Source of the DNA: Sphingomonas sp. CFBP 8760
Lineage (GTDB): Bacteria; Pseudomonadota; Alphaproteobacteria; Sphingomonadales; Sphingomonadaceae
DNA length: 64,000 nucleotides
NCBI RefSeq assembly: GCF_014841615.1
Contig: NZ_JACYUG010000002.1
Span: 292,614-356,613, forward strand
Reading direction: 5' to 3'
Within the stretch, counting starts at the first letter, position 1, and the number at the start of each line of letters is the position of its first letter. Positions 56,736 to 64,000 of this stretch are shown in pieces. A program made the translations under genes and the position numbers. Under the pieces are notes generated by a model that was not told the DNA's origin, made no database searches, and saw only the letters and a program-made list of their open reading frames with translations.

Positions 56736-56840
56736 AGAGGGGAATAGGGCTGATCGCTTCATAATTCGCTGACATTCCTTGAGCAATATGGAAGCAGGGG
56801 CGGGTTCGGTGTTATCATCTGTGAGTCGTGGGAGAATGAA

Positions 56841-57389
56841 TTGCCGATCATCGATCATAGGGTGGCGCTTCTCCTTGATGCTTTGCGCGAAGGCGGTGCC
56901 GTTGCGATCGCGAACGCGGCTGTGGAGCGGCTGGTCGACATGGAGCCCGATGACGATCCTCCCGAGGACGGCATCGACGATGATGGTCTGGCGGATGGGG
57001 GCGATGACGATCCCACAGCCGACAAGGATTCGTCGGACGATGGCTTCTCCCGCCGCGATCCTGCCATTGCGCTGAGACAGCTCGCGGTTGCGGACGAGAT
57101 TGTCCTCGGCCGGTTGCGTCTCGAAGCCTCGTTGATGAAGGCGATACCGGACGAATTGGGACGACTACGCGAGGCGCAAGCCGATCGTGGAGAAGAATCC
57201 GGTTTCCTCGTCGATGAAGTGACCATCCTGCAGGGGGATGATGCGACCGACCCTGGAGAGCCGGGGCGTGCAGTCGGCTTCGAAAGCGGACTTGCCGATG
57301 AAGCACGATCGCGCGTCATCGTATCGCTTGAGCAGGCGTGGTCCACGGCAAGCGATCTGACGAGGGAGTCGATCCGTGACGGAAGCTGA
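56841..57389 (+). CDS. Acidic hypothetical protein, partner of the nuclease candidate (182 aa)
   Basis: Starts with a TTG at 56841 with GGGAG 6 bases upstream. A helical N-terminus (IDHRVALLLDALREGGAVAIANA), an extremely acidic low-complexity middle (PDDDPPEDGIDDDGLADGGDDD), then a helical C-terminus (AVADEIVLGRLRLEASLM). No family recognised. The last 14 bases overlap the nuclease candidate, so the two are coupled. It may regulate or neutralise its partner; that is inference. Confidence 0.6.
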   Translation: MPIIDHRVALLLDALREGGAVAIANAAVERLVDMEPDDDPPEDGIDDDGLADGGDDDPTADKDSSDDGFSRRDPAIALRQLAVADEIVLGRLRLEASLMKAIPDELGRLREAQADRGEESGFLVDEVTILQGDDATDPGEPGRAVGFESGLADEARSRVIVSLEQAWSTASDLTRESIRDGS

Positions 57390-58137
57390 GGCCCGTAGGG
57401 CGCTACGGAAGGCGGGCAAGGCATTCGCGACGGTGATGCCGGACGTCGCGAAGGGGAAGGGCAGGGCGTACGAGGCATGGGTCATGCTCGCCCTGGCGAA
57501 CAGACTGGTCGCCAAGGGCTTCACCGTCGACGCGGTCGACAGCGCCGGAAGGCCGGTGCGGAAGCTGCGGCTCAGGAAGAATCCCGCGCCCATGCCTTCC
57601 GACTCCGCGCCTAGGTCGTCGCCTGGGCATCTCGTGATCTGGCGGGGGCCCTACTGGAAGCACGAACTTCACCTCGGCATGCAGCATCAGGGGGAAAGCG
57701 GTTCCCTCCACGAGGTCGACCTGTCCATCATACCGGCGCATCCGGCGGAGAGATTTCGTTCAAAGGGCGGCGGCCCATGGGCAGGCTCTACTTGCTTCGC
57801 CTTCGAGCTGAAGGCGTATGACGAAGCCACGAAGCTCAATCTGGGGATCGGGCGGGGGCTAGTCGGCGTCGCGCACGACCTGGATCCGGGTCGTGTCGAG
57901 GTGGAGGTGAGAGTCAGGAGGGGAGGCAGGGATATGGGAACGGCGACGTTCGGCCATCATGCGGCCCGGTTGTACCTCGTCACGACTGCGGGATTGTATC
58001 CGGACACGACGAAGCTGCTGAAGTGGCATGGCGGCGCGACGTATTCTTCTGTGGTGCCGAAAAGCAACGAGGCACCGCTCGACGATCTCGTGGAGGACAT
58101 GCGCGATCATCACCGGTGTCGCTGGTACGGTTGGTGA
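57376..58137 (+). CDS. PD-(D/E)XK-like nuclease candidate (253 aa)
   Basis: 253 residues from a GTG at 57376. Pattern of a restriction-endonuclease fold: Glu33 in a helix after a Gly (KGKGRAYEAW), Asp115 at a strand end (LHEVDLSII), and Glu144-x-Lys146 in FAFELKAY. Spacing (E33 .. D115 .. E144xK146) is compatible with PD-(D/E)XK enzymes. No methyltransferase follows. I do not recognise a named family. Third-position GC is high, so it is coding. Confidence 0.6.
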   Translation: MTEAEARRALRKAGKAFATVMPDVAKGKGRAYEAWVMLALANRLVAKGFTVDAVDSAGRPVRKLRLRKNPAPMPSDSAPRSSPGHLVIWRGPYWKHELHLGMQHQGESGSLHEVDLSIIPAHPAERFRSKGGGPWAGSTCFAFELKAYDEATKLNLGIGRGLVGVAHDLDPGRVEVEVRVRRGGRDMGTATFGHHAARLYLVTTAGLYPDTTKLLKWHGGATYSSVVPKSNEAPLDDLVEDMRDHHRCRWYGW

Positions 58138-58162
58138 CTTCCGTCTTCTGATCGACTTGGAC

Positions 58163-58654
58163 TCAGCGCACTTCGATCCGATGCGATTGCAGGAACCCGT
58201 CGCGGCCGAAGCGGCACCTCAGCAGTAGGCGTTCGCCGAGCATGATCGGACCGAACGGCACATGGCTACGCCCGAAGTCAATGGCGATACAGCGGTCCCT
58301 TTCACGATGTCGGGCGATCCGGCGATCCGTCGGCAACTCGAGGGTTCCGATGGCGAGAACCCAGATGCGGGTCGTCACGCCATCGGGATCCTGTCGGCAG
58401 TGGTCGGACGCGCCCATCGTCCGCGTGACGTCGCGCTCGGTCGCCACGCCACGCCTGAGGGCGGCGGGGATGAGGATCGTGTCGTTGCGGGTTTCGCCCA
58501 ACGGCGTCCTTGCGATCAGCAGGCGCAGGTCGATGGCGCGTCTGATGACGTCGTGGGCGGCGGGAGCCCGAAGACCGTGCTCTGCCAAGAACCGGACCGC
58601 GTTTTCGAACGAGACGGCATTTCGTCCTTCGGTCCATGTAATTAGGTGTTCCAT
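58163..58654 (-). CDS. Hypothetical protein, 163 aa
   Basis: The frame from 58654 (MEHLITWTEG) has high GC at third positions over its whole length, so it is real. A helical first half (FENAVRFLAEHGL, AHDVIRRAIDLRLLIA) and a strand-rich second half. No family recognised. Convergent with the nuclease candidate, 25 bases away. Confidence 0.65.
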   Translation of the reverse strand: MEHLITWTEGRNAVSFENAVRFLAEHGLRAPAAHDVIRRAIDLRLLIARTPLGETRNDTILIPAALRRGVATERDVTRTMGASDHCRQDPDGVTTRIWVLAIGTLELPTDRRIARHRERDRCIAIDFGRSHVPFGPIMLGERLLLRCRFGRDGFLQSHRIEVR

Positions 58655-59266
58655 GATGGATGCACATCCGCCCGTGTCGTTTGATTGTCCCTGCACTCCC
58701 GGTTTCCTTCAATCGTCTTCCTAAGTCGTTCCTCCAGTCGCCCTTCTCCGCTTTTCCAAGCAAGCGCCGGTTCGCTTCCGTTTCCACCATGGCGGGCGGT
58801 GTCGCCATACGGGTGGACATCGTGGTGCCCGGAAGCGATCCATGGGGGCGGCATAGAAGAAGAGGATCGATCTTGGCTTGGGACCCATCGAACATCCAGC
58901 CGTCGGCTGGATCGCGCGGAGGGATCGTCGGTCGATGTCGAATGTCGGCGGCGCATGGTGGTGGCGTCAACCGATCGGGCTTGATTCCTCGTCCTGGACC
59001 GGCAGGATGACGGCGCGATCGATGAGAGTGCACATGAGGGGAATGTCGATGACCGGATCGTACCCGACGCCGACCGGCTTCGTGGCGGATGCGGCGTGGA
59101 GTCGCCGATGCCGCGATGACGATGTCGGACCCGGAAGTGTCACCATGCGCGCGACCGCGCCGACCCATGGTTGACGGCGCTCCCATGGGCAACGCGAAGG
59201 CAGCCCCCCCTGGCGACCTTCGCCGGGCCTATCATTCGGTTCTTCTCGATCGAGGGGCGTGCCGCC
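58655..59266. other. Island spacer with only fragmentary coding signal
   Basis: About 600 bases. No frame here is convincing. On the minus strand 59146-58967 a short frame (59 aa, ending PVQDEESSPIG) shows high third-position GC in its second half but lacks a ribosome site. It may be a gene remnant. The plus strand has a similar short patch near 58790-58850. I call nothing as a gene. Confidence 0.5.
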
Positions 59267-59903
59267 GTGCCGCGCTGCATCGTCTGGTTGGCCATCGGTG
59301 CAGCGGCCGCGACGATCTGGTTCCTGATCCTGCGAGAGGTCAGGGGGCTTCACATACGTCGCGGCCTGGGCCGCTATGGGATTCGTCTTCGCCAAGCTGG
59401 TGACCGAGTCGGTCCGCCGGCTCCACGACCGTGAATGGTCCGGTGGTCGGTTCGCCGCCATCGCCGCGATCGTCGTGGGCCTTCTTCTCGGGTCGCTGTT
59501 CCGGCGCATGTCTCATGGCGCCGACGTCGTCGCGCTGCTGGTCGAAGGGGCTGCCGCGATCGTGATCGCGGCAGCTTTCCTGTGGCCGGGTTCGCGGGGC
59601 AGGAACCGCTACGGTCCTCCCCCCGCCGCGCTGGCGCCGTCCGGGGGGACCGGCAGAGGAGGGGCCATCCTCGCCGGCTTCGTCCTCGCGACGTTCGTCG
59701 GCGGCCTGGCGTTCTCGACGTGGCTCGATGCGCGCGAGCGCGCGAGGGTGGTGCAGTGGCGGATCGGGGAGGCGGTGCATCGCGATCTCGACCGCAGGGA
59801 ACGGCAGGGAAGGCCGCTGCGGGACGACGTCCGACCGGATGGCGGGGACGATTCCACGTCGAACAGGATCGATGATCTCCTGGGTAACGAGGCCGCACTG
59901 TGA
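59267..59903 (+). pseudogene. DUF805-like membrane protein with a frameshift at G5
   Basis: Two frames join to make one membrane protein. Frame A from a GTG at 59267 (GAGGGG site upstream) reads RCIVWLAIGAAAATIWFLILREVRG. Frame B from about 59346 continues FTYVAAWAAMGFVFAKLV ... RRLHDREWSGGRF, the last being like the DUF805 RRLHD signature, with three more helices. GC at third positions is high on both sides and drops in the wrong frame after the break. The break falls in a run of five G (59343-59347); one G fewer restores the frame. Either decay or a sequence error. Confidence 0.6.
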
Positions 59904-60515
59904 TCACCAGGAAAGCTGTCAGGCTCGAAGCGGCCCGCAAGCTGCTGCTGCGCTTCGTCGAGATCGGTCGCGTGACCGACCTGAAGAAGCGCGAGGCGCT
60001 TTAGCGCAGTCCGGCGGGATGCCGGTTTCCCGTGACGACCTTGCACGCCAGATCAGGAGCCGGCTCGACGGTCGTCAGCTCGACACCTCGTACTGCGGAC
60101 CGGCCGCATTCCTGTGCTGCATGATCCACGACAGGCCCGACGCCTACGTCATGTATGCTGTGTCGCTATGGGAGCGAGGCGTGTTCAGGTTCGCCAGTGG
60201 CGCTGCCACCGTGCAGGTCGATAGCGCGGATGGGGAGGTGCCCACCGCCAGACGGCTCGTGATGATGCGTGCCGACAACCCGCAGCACGCATACGTCAAC
60301 GACCTCGACTGGATGACAATGTCGTGTCTGAGCGCCTCCCCGTACCCCGTTGGTCTGGGGGGGGCGTCGGTCCGACCGATCAGGCCGGCTCGGTCACCTA
60401 TCCCAAGGTGCTGCGCCACTGGTTCGTCGCGGCGGGATCGAGCGTCCGCGCCGACACGATGGGACTGGGCCCGCAATGGCCTCAGGTGCCGGATCGCATC
60501 CCGTTCATGGCGTCA
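59900..60515 (+). pseudogene. Papain-like cysteine-peptidase toxin candidate, broken frame
   Basis: A GTG at 59900 overlaps the preceding stop (GTGA) and reads ITRKAVRLEAARKLLLRF up to a TAG at 60002. A second frame from 60019 reads MPVSRDDLARQIRS then YCGPAAFLCCMIHDRPDAY, a Cys-Gly-Pro-Ala-Ala motif like the nucleophile turn of papain-like peptidases. It continues to a G8 run (60357-60364), after which the coding signal moves to another frame (DQAGSVTYPKVLRHWFVAAG). So there are breaks at about 60000 and at G8. One extra base at each would restore one reading frame. No stop is seen before the opposite gene. Confidence 0.45.
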
Positions 60516-60725
60516 CTGAAGATTCGCAGCGGCTATCCGGGGATTGACCTTGAGGCCGTATTTCTCACCTGCGATACGAGCGGCGGCATTACCTGCAATC
60601 AGCTCGCGCTCGATCGAGTCGAGCTCGGAGGCGGTGTAGTAGCGGCTGTCCGCCTGGAGGCAGGGGAGTTCCTCCCCATTCGAGGAGAAACCGACCTTCT
60701 GCATCAGATAGCCGAGCAGGCTCAT
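60513..60725 (-). CDS. Small hypothetical protein overlapping the PRTase end (70 aa)
   Basis: Frame from the ATG at 60725: MSLLGYLMQKVGF through DSIERELIAGNAAARIAGE. GC at third positions is clearly higher in this frame than in the overlapping PRTase frame, which argues that it is coding. It overlaps the last 137 bases of that gene. No family recognised. Confidence 0.55.
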   Translation of the reverse strand: MSLLGYLMQKVGFSSNGEELPCLQADSRYYTASELDSIERELIAGNAAARIAGEKYGLKVNPRIAAANLQ

Positions 60726-61473
60726 GTCCGATTTCCTCTTTCCATAGGGGCTCTAATTCGGGCCCGTACATATCACGCAACGAAACGCCGGTTTCCGCCG
60801 ACATGGCGAACGGCATGTTTCGTCCAAGGCTATGACTCAACGCCATTGCACCAAGGACCGTTCCGCCGTTCCTTACTATATAGGAGCGCATCACCGCAAG
60901 GGTCCCCCCGAGCGTAAATGTATCGTCGACCAGGATGTAGGGTCTGGTAGGATCAACGTCGCCGGTGAAGCTCGGCTGGAACACGAAGCGCGGGAACCGG
61001 GAAAGCTTCGTCCGTCCGACCCTCGCCGCCTGCTTGATCGTGATGTTCTCGAAGCCATCGACCGCTGCCCTGAGCTGGTTGGCGACGGCGAACGGAATGG
61101 CATTTCTGCTTCCGACCCGGTTTCCGGCATCGGCGTCGATGCCATCCTCGTCGTCGAAGCCCGGGTGGGGGGAGGCCACGATCGGTCGCACGCCGCATCG
61201 GACGACCATGTCGACCATCTGCTCCTCCACCTCGCCCTTCCATGCGGCGTCGACGAGATGGACGGCTGCATCCCGATCGGCATGGTGCTTGGCTCGCTCG
61301 TACAGATCCGCCATCCATTCGCGGCGATGGCGCACACCTTCTTCGACGCCTTTCAGGATGGACAGCTTGGTGTGCACTGCCAGCGTCTCGCAGCGAGGGG
61401 GATCCCATGGCTCCCTGACGTGCGGCGGGCGAAACGGAGCGAGAGGCTGCTTCACTCCTGTGCTGAAAATCAT
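60589..61473 (-). CDS. Phosphoribosyltransferase-like protein (294 aa)
   Basis: The C-terminal half has the PRPP-binding motif of type I PRTases (YILVDDTFTLGGTLA) after a strand FQPSF, and then RNGGTVLGAMAL. The last part LSDAEGRFLLEW followed by LHRLRARLDRARAD matches the end of such proteins. The N-terminal 150 residues are not recognised. GAGAAGAG lies just before the ATG at 61473. Enzymes of this kind occur in some phage-defence and toxin clusters, but the role here is unknown. Divergence from typical nucleotide-salvage PRTases is clear. Confidence 0.6.
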   Translation of the reverse strand: MIFSTGVKQPLAPFRPPHVREPWDPPRCETLAVHTKLSILKGVEEGVRHRREWMADLYERAKHHADRDAAVHLVDAAWKGEVEEQMVDMVVRCGVRPIVASPHPGFDDEDGIDADAGNRVGSRNAIPFAVANQLRAAVDGFENITIKQAARVGRTKLSRFPRFVFQPSFTGDVDPTRPYILVDDTFTLGGTLAVMRSYIVRNGGTVLGAMALSHSLGRNMPFAMSAETGVSLRDMYGPELEPLWKEEIGHEPARLSDAEGRFLLEWGGTPLPPGGQPLLHRLRARLDRARADCR

Positions 61474-62152
61474 CTCTTCTCGTCGGATCGTTGATGCCGG
61501 GCTTATCGACCGGTGCAGGGCCTCTCGCCGAGGAGGGGGATAGCGACATCGATGGGAACGTCAACGATGTCCTGCCGGGGCTACCGCAGCGCCGTCATGT
61601 CGGCCGACGCCCGAGTCGTCGTACTCGGGATGTCTCATCTCCGTTCGACATCGAGATCGGATCGCGCCTTGCGAACGTAACCGGATGGTACCCGAGCTTC
61701 CCCAGCCGAATGGAGCGCGCACCGGTGTCTGATCGAAGATGCGGCGGGTTCGATACCGTTGGCGTCGTGGCCCTCGAAGGTGTGGTTCGTTGGGTTGCGG
61801 CGCGATGCGCGCACCGTCGACGAAATCACGACTGCGGCGTCGGGCTTCCCTCTGACCGAGGGGACGCGGTTCCCGGCGTCGTGGATGTCCGATCGAACCG
61901 GTGCCGCATTCACGAATGACGCCGCCCGTGGGACTTGGTGACGGGACAAGCCACCCATGTTGGTCGGATGGGCGCGTCATCGCATCGCATGCGTCGCAGA
62001 CACTGGCCATACGGACCGCACGGTCGATGCCGGTTTCGGTCAGTCCGAACGGATTGGGGAGACGGTTGGGCGATGGTATGTCCGCAGGCTACCCGTCCAG
62101 GAGGGTCGACAGGGACGATGGTTCCGGTTCCCCGTGATGAGATGGGAGCAGG
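61474..62152. other. Island spacer, no confident gene
   Basis: About 680 bases. A minus-strand frame at 61635-61958 has high third-position GC in its middle (about 61730-61900) but a poor start and end, so it may be the remains of a gene. I see no repeat, RNA or promoter that I can support. Confidence 0.5.
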
Positions 62153-62557
62153 CTATGGCCGAAGAACGTCGGCACGTCCCGCCCGGAGCACCCGCTCGAG
62201 CCTCCGCCACTTCGGCCCTGCGACGCGCCGGACGTCGCGGCAGAAGCGTACGTGGTTACGGGCGGCGGCCGACGCATCTGCGAGGCCGCGCTGATACTCC
62301 CGATCCGTTGTCCCGTCCATGCTCAGCATGCCGGACGCGGGGTCGGATCGCGGGAGGATGCCACGCTCCGCCAGCACCTCCTGTCTCTCGACCTCCCATC
62401 CGGGACATGATCGTGCGACCTCGACCGCGTAGCCGATCGCCCAGAGGTCCCCGCCGCGCGCGTGCCCGCCTCCGTCCTCGGCACGACCCTTCGCCGTGCA
62501 GAGGACGATTGCCACGACAAGAATGGCTGCTGTTCGTGGCATGGACCGTCCCGTCAT
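62153..62557 (-). CDS. Secreted hypothetical protein, 134 aa, after the immunity gene
   Basis: Start at 62557 gives a signal peptide (MPRTAAILVVAIVLCTAKG, cut near GRAE). The mature part has two Cys (SCPGW and RFCRDV) and a strongly basic C-terminus. The ATG overlaps the stop of the immunity gene (ATGA), so the two are coupled. No family recognised. It could be a periplasmic second immunity factor or lysozyme-inhibitor-like protein; that is inference. Confidence 0.65.
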   Translation of the reverse strand: MTGRSMPRTAAILVVAIVLCTAKGRAEDGGGHARGGDLWAIGYAVEVARSCPGWEVERQEVLAERGILPRSDPASGMLSMDGTTDREYQRGLADASAAARNHVRFCRDVRRVAGPKWRRLERVLRAGRADVLRP

Positions 62558-63195
62558 CGCGGCCTGCTCACGAGATCCCCGGTCGCGGCGCTGGCGACGG
62601 GATCGACGAAGTCGAGACCGGTCGCGCCGATCGCCATCACGCGGGCCGCCAGCGCGTCGGTGGCGGCCCGCCAGGACGTCCCGGCGACCAGGAACAGGTC
62701 GGCCGGCGGCCGCAGGTCGCGTCGCCAGCGCGCGCGGGGGGTGGGACGGTTCGGCTGCGGCGCGGTCAGCATCCATTCGCTTCTGGCCACGCCGTCCCCG
62801 TCCACCCATTCGACGATGCTCCCCTCACTCTCGTCGCGGTCGAGCGCATCGACGCGCATCGTGAGCGAGAGCGTGCGATAGTTCATGCCGCGGACCTCCG
62901 GCGGGCACGCCGCCGCATCGACCTCGCCCACGTCCGCGCAGCCTGCGGGCAGCGCCATCGCCTCGAGCAGTCGGGATGAGACGAAGGTCAGGCCGTCCTC
63001 GAAGAGGTCGAGGCGGAAGGAGACGTCCGGGATCGCCAGCCGCGGAACGACCGCCGTGCGCGACCCGGTGTCGGCCGCGGCATCGAGTGCCTCCATCTGG
63101 TTTAGGATGAGCGTGTGCCCTCCCGTCCGTTCGGCGAGGCCGAAGTAGGTCTCCATGCCGTCGAGCGACTGCTGCAGAAGCCAGGGACCGGCCAC
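62554..63195 (-). CDS. Imm11/DUF1629-type immunity protein
   Basis: 213 residues. The pattern FEDGLTFVSSRLLEAM, then VRGMNYRTLSL and LFLVAGTSWRAATDALAARVMAIGATGLDF is that of DUF1629 (Imm11), immunity proteins that pair with nuclease toxins. It starts one base past the end of the AHH gene on the same strand, the normal order of toxin then immunity. The partner to neutralise is the AHH nuclease. Confidence 0.7.
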   Translation of the reverse strand: MAGPWLLQQSLDGMETYFGLAERTGGHTLILNQMEALDAAADTGSRTAVVPRLAIPDVSFRLDLFEDGLTFVSSRLLEAMALPAGCADVGEVDAAACPPEVRGMNYRTLSLTMRVDALDRDESEGSIVEWVDGDGVARSEWMLTAPQPNRPTPRARWRRDLRPPADLFLVAGTSWRAATDALAARVMAIGATGLDFVDPVASAATGDLVSRPR

Positions 63196-63196
63196 C

Positions 63197-63997
63197 TCAG
63201 TTCAGCCTGGGCTTGTAGAGGACATTGGTCCTGAGCGCCGTGCGGAAGCGCCGGTCGATGTCCTCCATGGCGGCGTTGAGCGCCGCGGGCGCCATCGTGG
63301 CCGCGCCCGCGGCGACGGGCTGCAGCGCCGTCGAAACGTCCCTGTCGTAACGCGAGTGGGAACCGCTGTGGTAGGGGTATGCGCCAAGGTTGGGCGGCAT
63401 GAGGTACGCCACGTAGTTCGCGGGCAGCGGTATCAGGTTGACGGTGGAGTCCATCTGCCAGCCCGAGGCGGCGATGGCATGCTGCACGGCCGTGGGGAGA
63501 CGCGCCACCGTCGCGAAGGGGATGATGTGGTGGGCCTGCCAGCGCTGGTTGCCGAGGATGCCGGCGAGGCTTCTCGCCCGTGCGCTGTGCGCGCTGAGCG
63601 TCGGCGACACGGCCGAGGTCCGCTCGGTGATCATGGCCTCCTGGGGCCATTGGCCCGCGACGACCGCATCCAGCGCGCGCAGCGTCGTCTCGTCGCTCCG
63701 CATGGCGAGCACCACCGTCCCGGGATGCGCCTGCTCGTATCGCATCACTGCGACGGCAACCCGCGTGTTGGCCGGCCCGCTGAACGGCACGTCCCAGTAG
63801 CGGCCGTTGAGCGGCATCCTTACCGAAGCCCAGACGTAGGCCGCAGCTGCGAGCATGTCGGCCGCGCTGCCGCGGTCGAGGCCGTGTCGTCTCAGGGCTG
63901 CGTCGATGTGCGATCGCTCGGCCCACGCATCGATCCAGCGCCCGATCTCGAGCAGGGTCCAGATGCCGCCGCGGATCCTCACAACGCCCCGCGGCAT
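63197..63997 (-). CDS. AHH-domain nuclease toxin (5-prime end may lie outside the window)
   Basis: At least 266 residues. Near residues 153-160 stands WQAHHIIP with Ala155-His156-His157, the AHH motif of HNH-type nuclease toxins, followed by NLIPLPANYVAYLM and SGSHSRYDRDV, which match the rest of the fold. The 154 residues before it are a mostly helical region. The first Met is 3 bases from the window edge and the frame is open to the end, so the gene may extend. Such toxins are delivered by contact-dependent, RHS or type VI systems; the delivery gene is not in view. Confidence 0.8.
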   Translation of the reverse strand: MPRGVVRIRGGIWTLLEIGRWIDAWAERSHIDAALRRHGLDRGSAADMLAAAAYVWASVRMPLNGRYWDVPFSGPANTRVAVAVMRYEQAHPGTVVLAMRSDETTLRALDAVVAGQWPQEAMITERTSAVSPTLSAHSARARSLAGILGNQRWQAHHIIPFATVARLPTAVQHAIAASGWQMDSTVNLIPLPANYVAYLMPPNLGAYPYHSGSHSRYDRDVSTALQPVAAGAATMAPAALNAAMEDIDRRFRTALRTNVLYKPRLN

Positions 63998-64000
63998 CGC

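Larger units (their letters stand above)
55118..64000. mobile_element. Genomic island inserted in comM (continues past the window)
   Basis: From the comM break to the window end no housekeeping genes are found. The contents are a large serine recombinase at the very edge, a nuclease candidate, a papain-like toxin candidate, a PRTase-like gene and a toxin-immunity module. The island is at least 8.9 kb. The right boundary is not in the window. Confidence 0.85.

Noticed and set aside
58302..59192. Long minus-strand frame starting at 59192
   Set aside because: Its composition is Arg/His/Pro-rich without secondary-structure pattern, and the better-supported 58163-58654 gene occupies part of it in another frame.
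1..64000. CRISPR array or cas genes
   Set aside because: No spaced direct repeats of 25-40 bases and no Cas-like protein were seen.

Overview
The window is about 64 kb of high-GC DNA from an alphaproteobacterium, most likely a Sphingomonas-type member of the Sphingomonadaceae. The basis is family recognition and gene order: rpmH-rnpA-yidD-yidC-engB, secB next to a Tim44-domain gene, mltA and smr, ubiE-ubiB-(membrane protein)-coaBC-dut, rpsT-dnaA, a large TonB-dependent receptor with an outer-membrane uptake operon, and enzymes for UDP-sugar precursors of sphingan-like polysaccharide. No species call is possible from the sequence alone.

Layout. 0.1-9 kb: a TetR regulator with a clear operator, a three-domain lysophospholipid flippase/acyltransferase/acyl-ACP synthetase fusion, a TonB-receptor plug scrap, an S9 peptidase and a cyclic-nucleotide-domain/thioredoxin-reductase-like flavoprotein. 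8.9-16 kb: a minus-strand phosphorus-scavenging operon (TonB receptor, beta-propeller phytase, alkaline phosphatase, then a GH43 enzyme) preceded by a Pho-box-like direct repeat. 16-20 kb: a zinc alcohol dehydrogenase and a translationally coupled set of small membrane proteins including DUF2243, then an MBL-fold hydrolase. 20-33 kb: tRNA-Glu(CTC), class II DAHP synthase, and sugar-nucleotide genes (ugd, wecB-like epimerase, galU, nucleotide-sugar epimerase) mixed with cysS, rpsU, an FKBP isomerase, an M48 protease and a MoeB/ThiF protein. 33-42.5 kb: a tightly overlapping ubiquinone/CoA/dUTPase operon, mutM, rpsT and dnaA. 42.6-54.3 kb: trpS, murJ, secB, a Tim44 protein, mltA, smr, dapE, GST, a TonB-like protein and the engB-yidC-yidD-rnpA-rpmH cluster.

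54.5 kb to the end is accessory. comM is cut in its ATPase domain just before the Walker A motif. The sequence then switches to a large serine recombinase and at least 8.9 kb of island DNA that runs off the right edge. The island carries a two-gene module with a PD-(D/E)XK-like nuclease candidate, a broken operon of a DUF805-like membrane protein and a papain-like cysteine-peptidase toxin candidate, a phosphoribosyltransferase-like gene overlapped by a small frame, and an AHH-nuclease toxin with an Imm11/DUF1629-type immunity protein and a secreted partner. Three reading-frame breaks fall at or next to short homopolymers within about 1 kb (G5, T3, G8). They mean either decay, slippage-prone switching or sequence error.

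The most interesting parts are the comM-targeted island and its nuclease/toxin modules, and the predicted Pho-controlled phytate operon.
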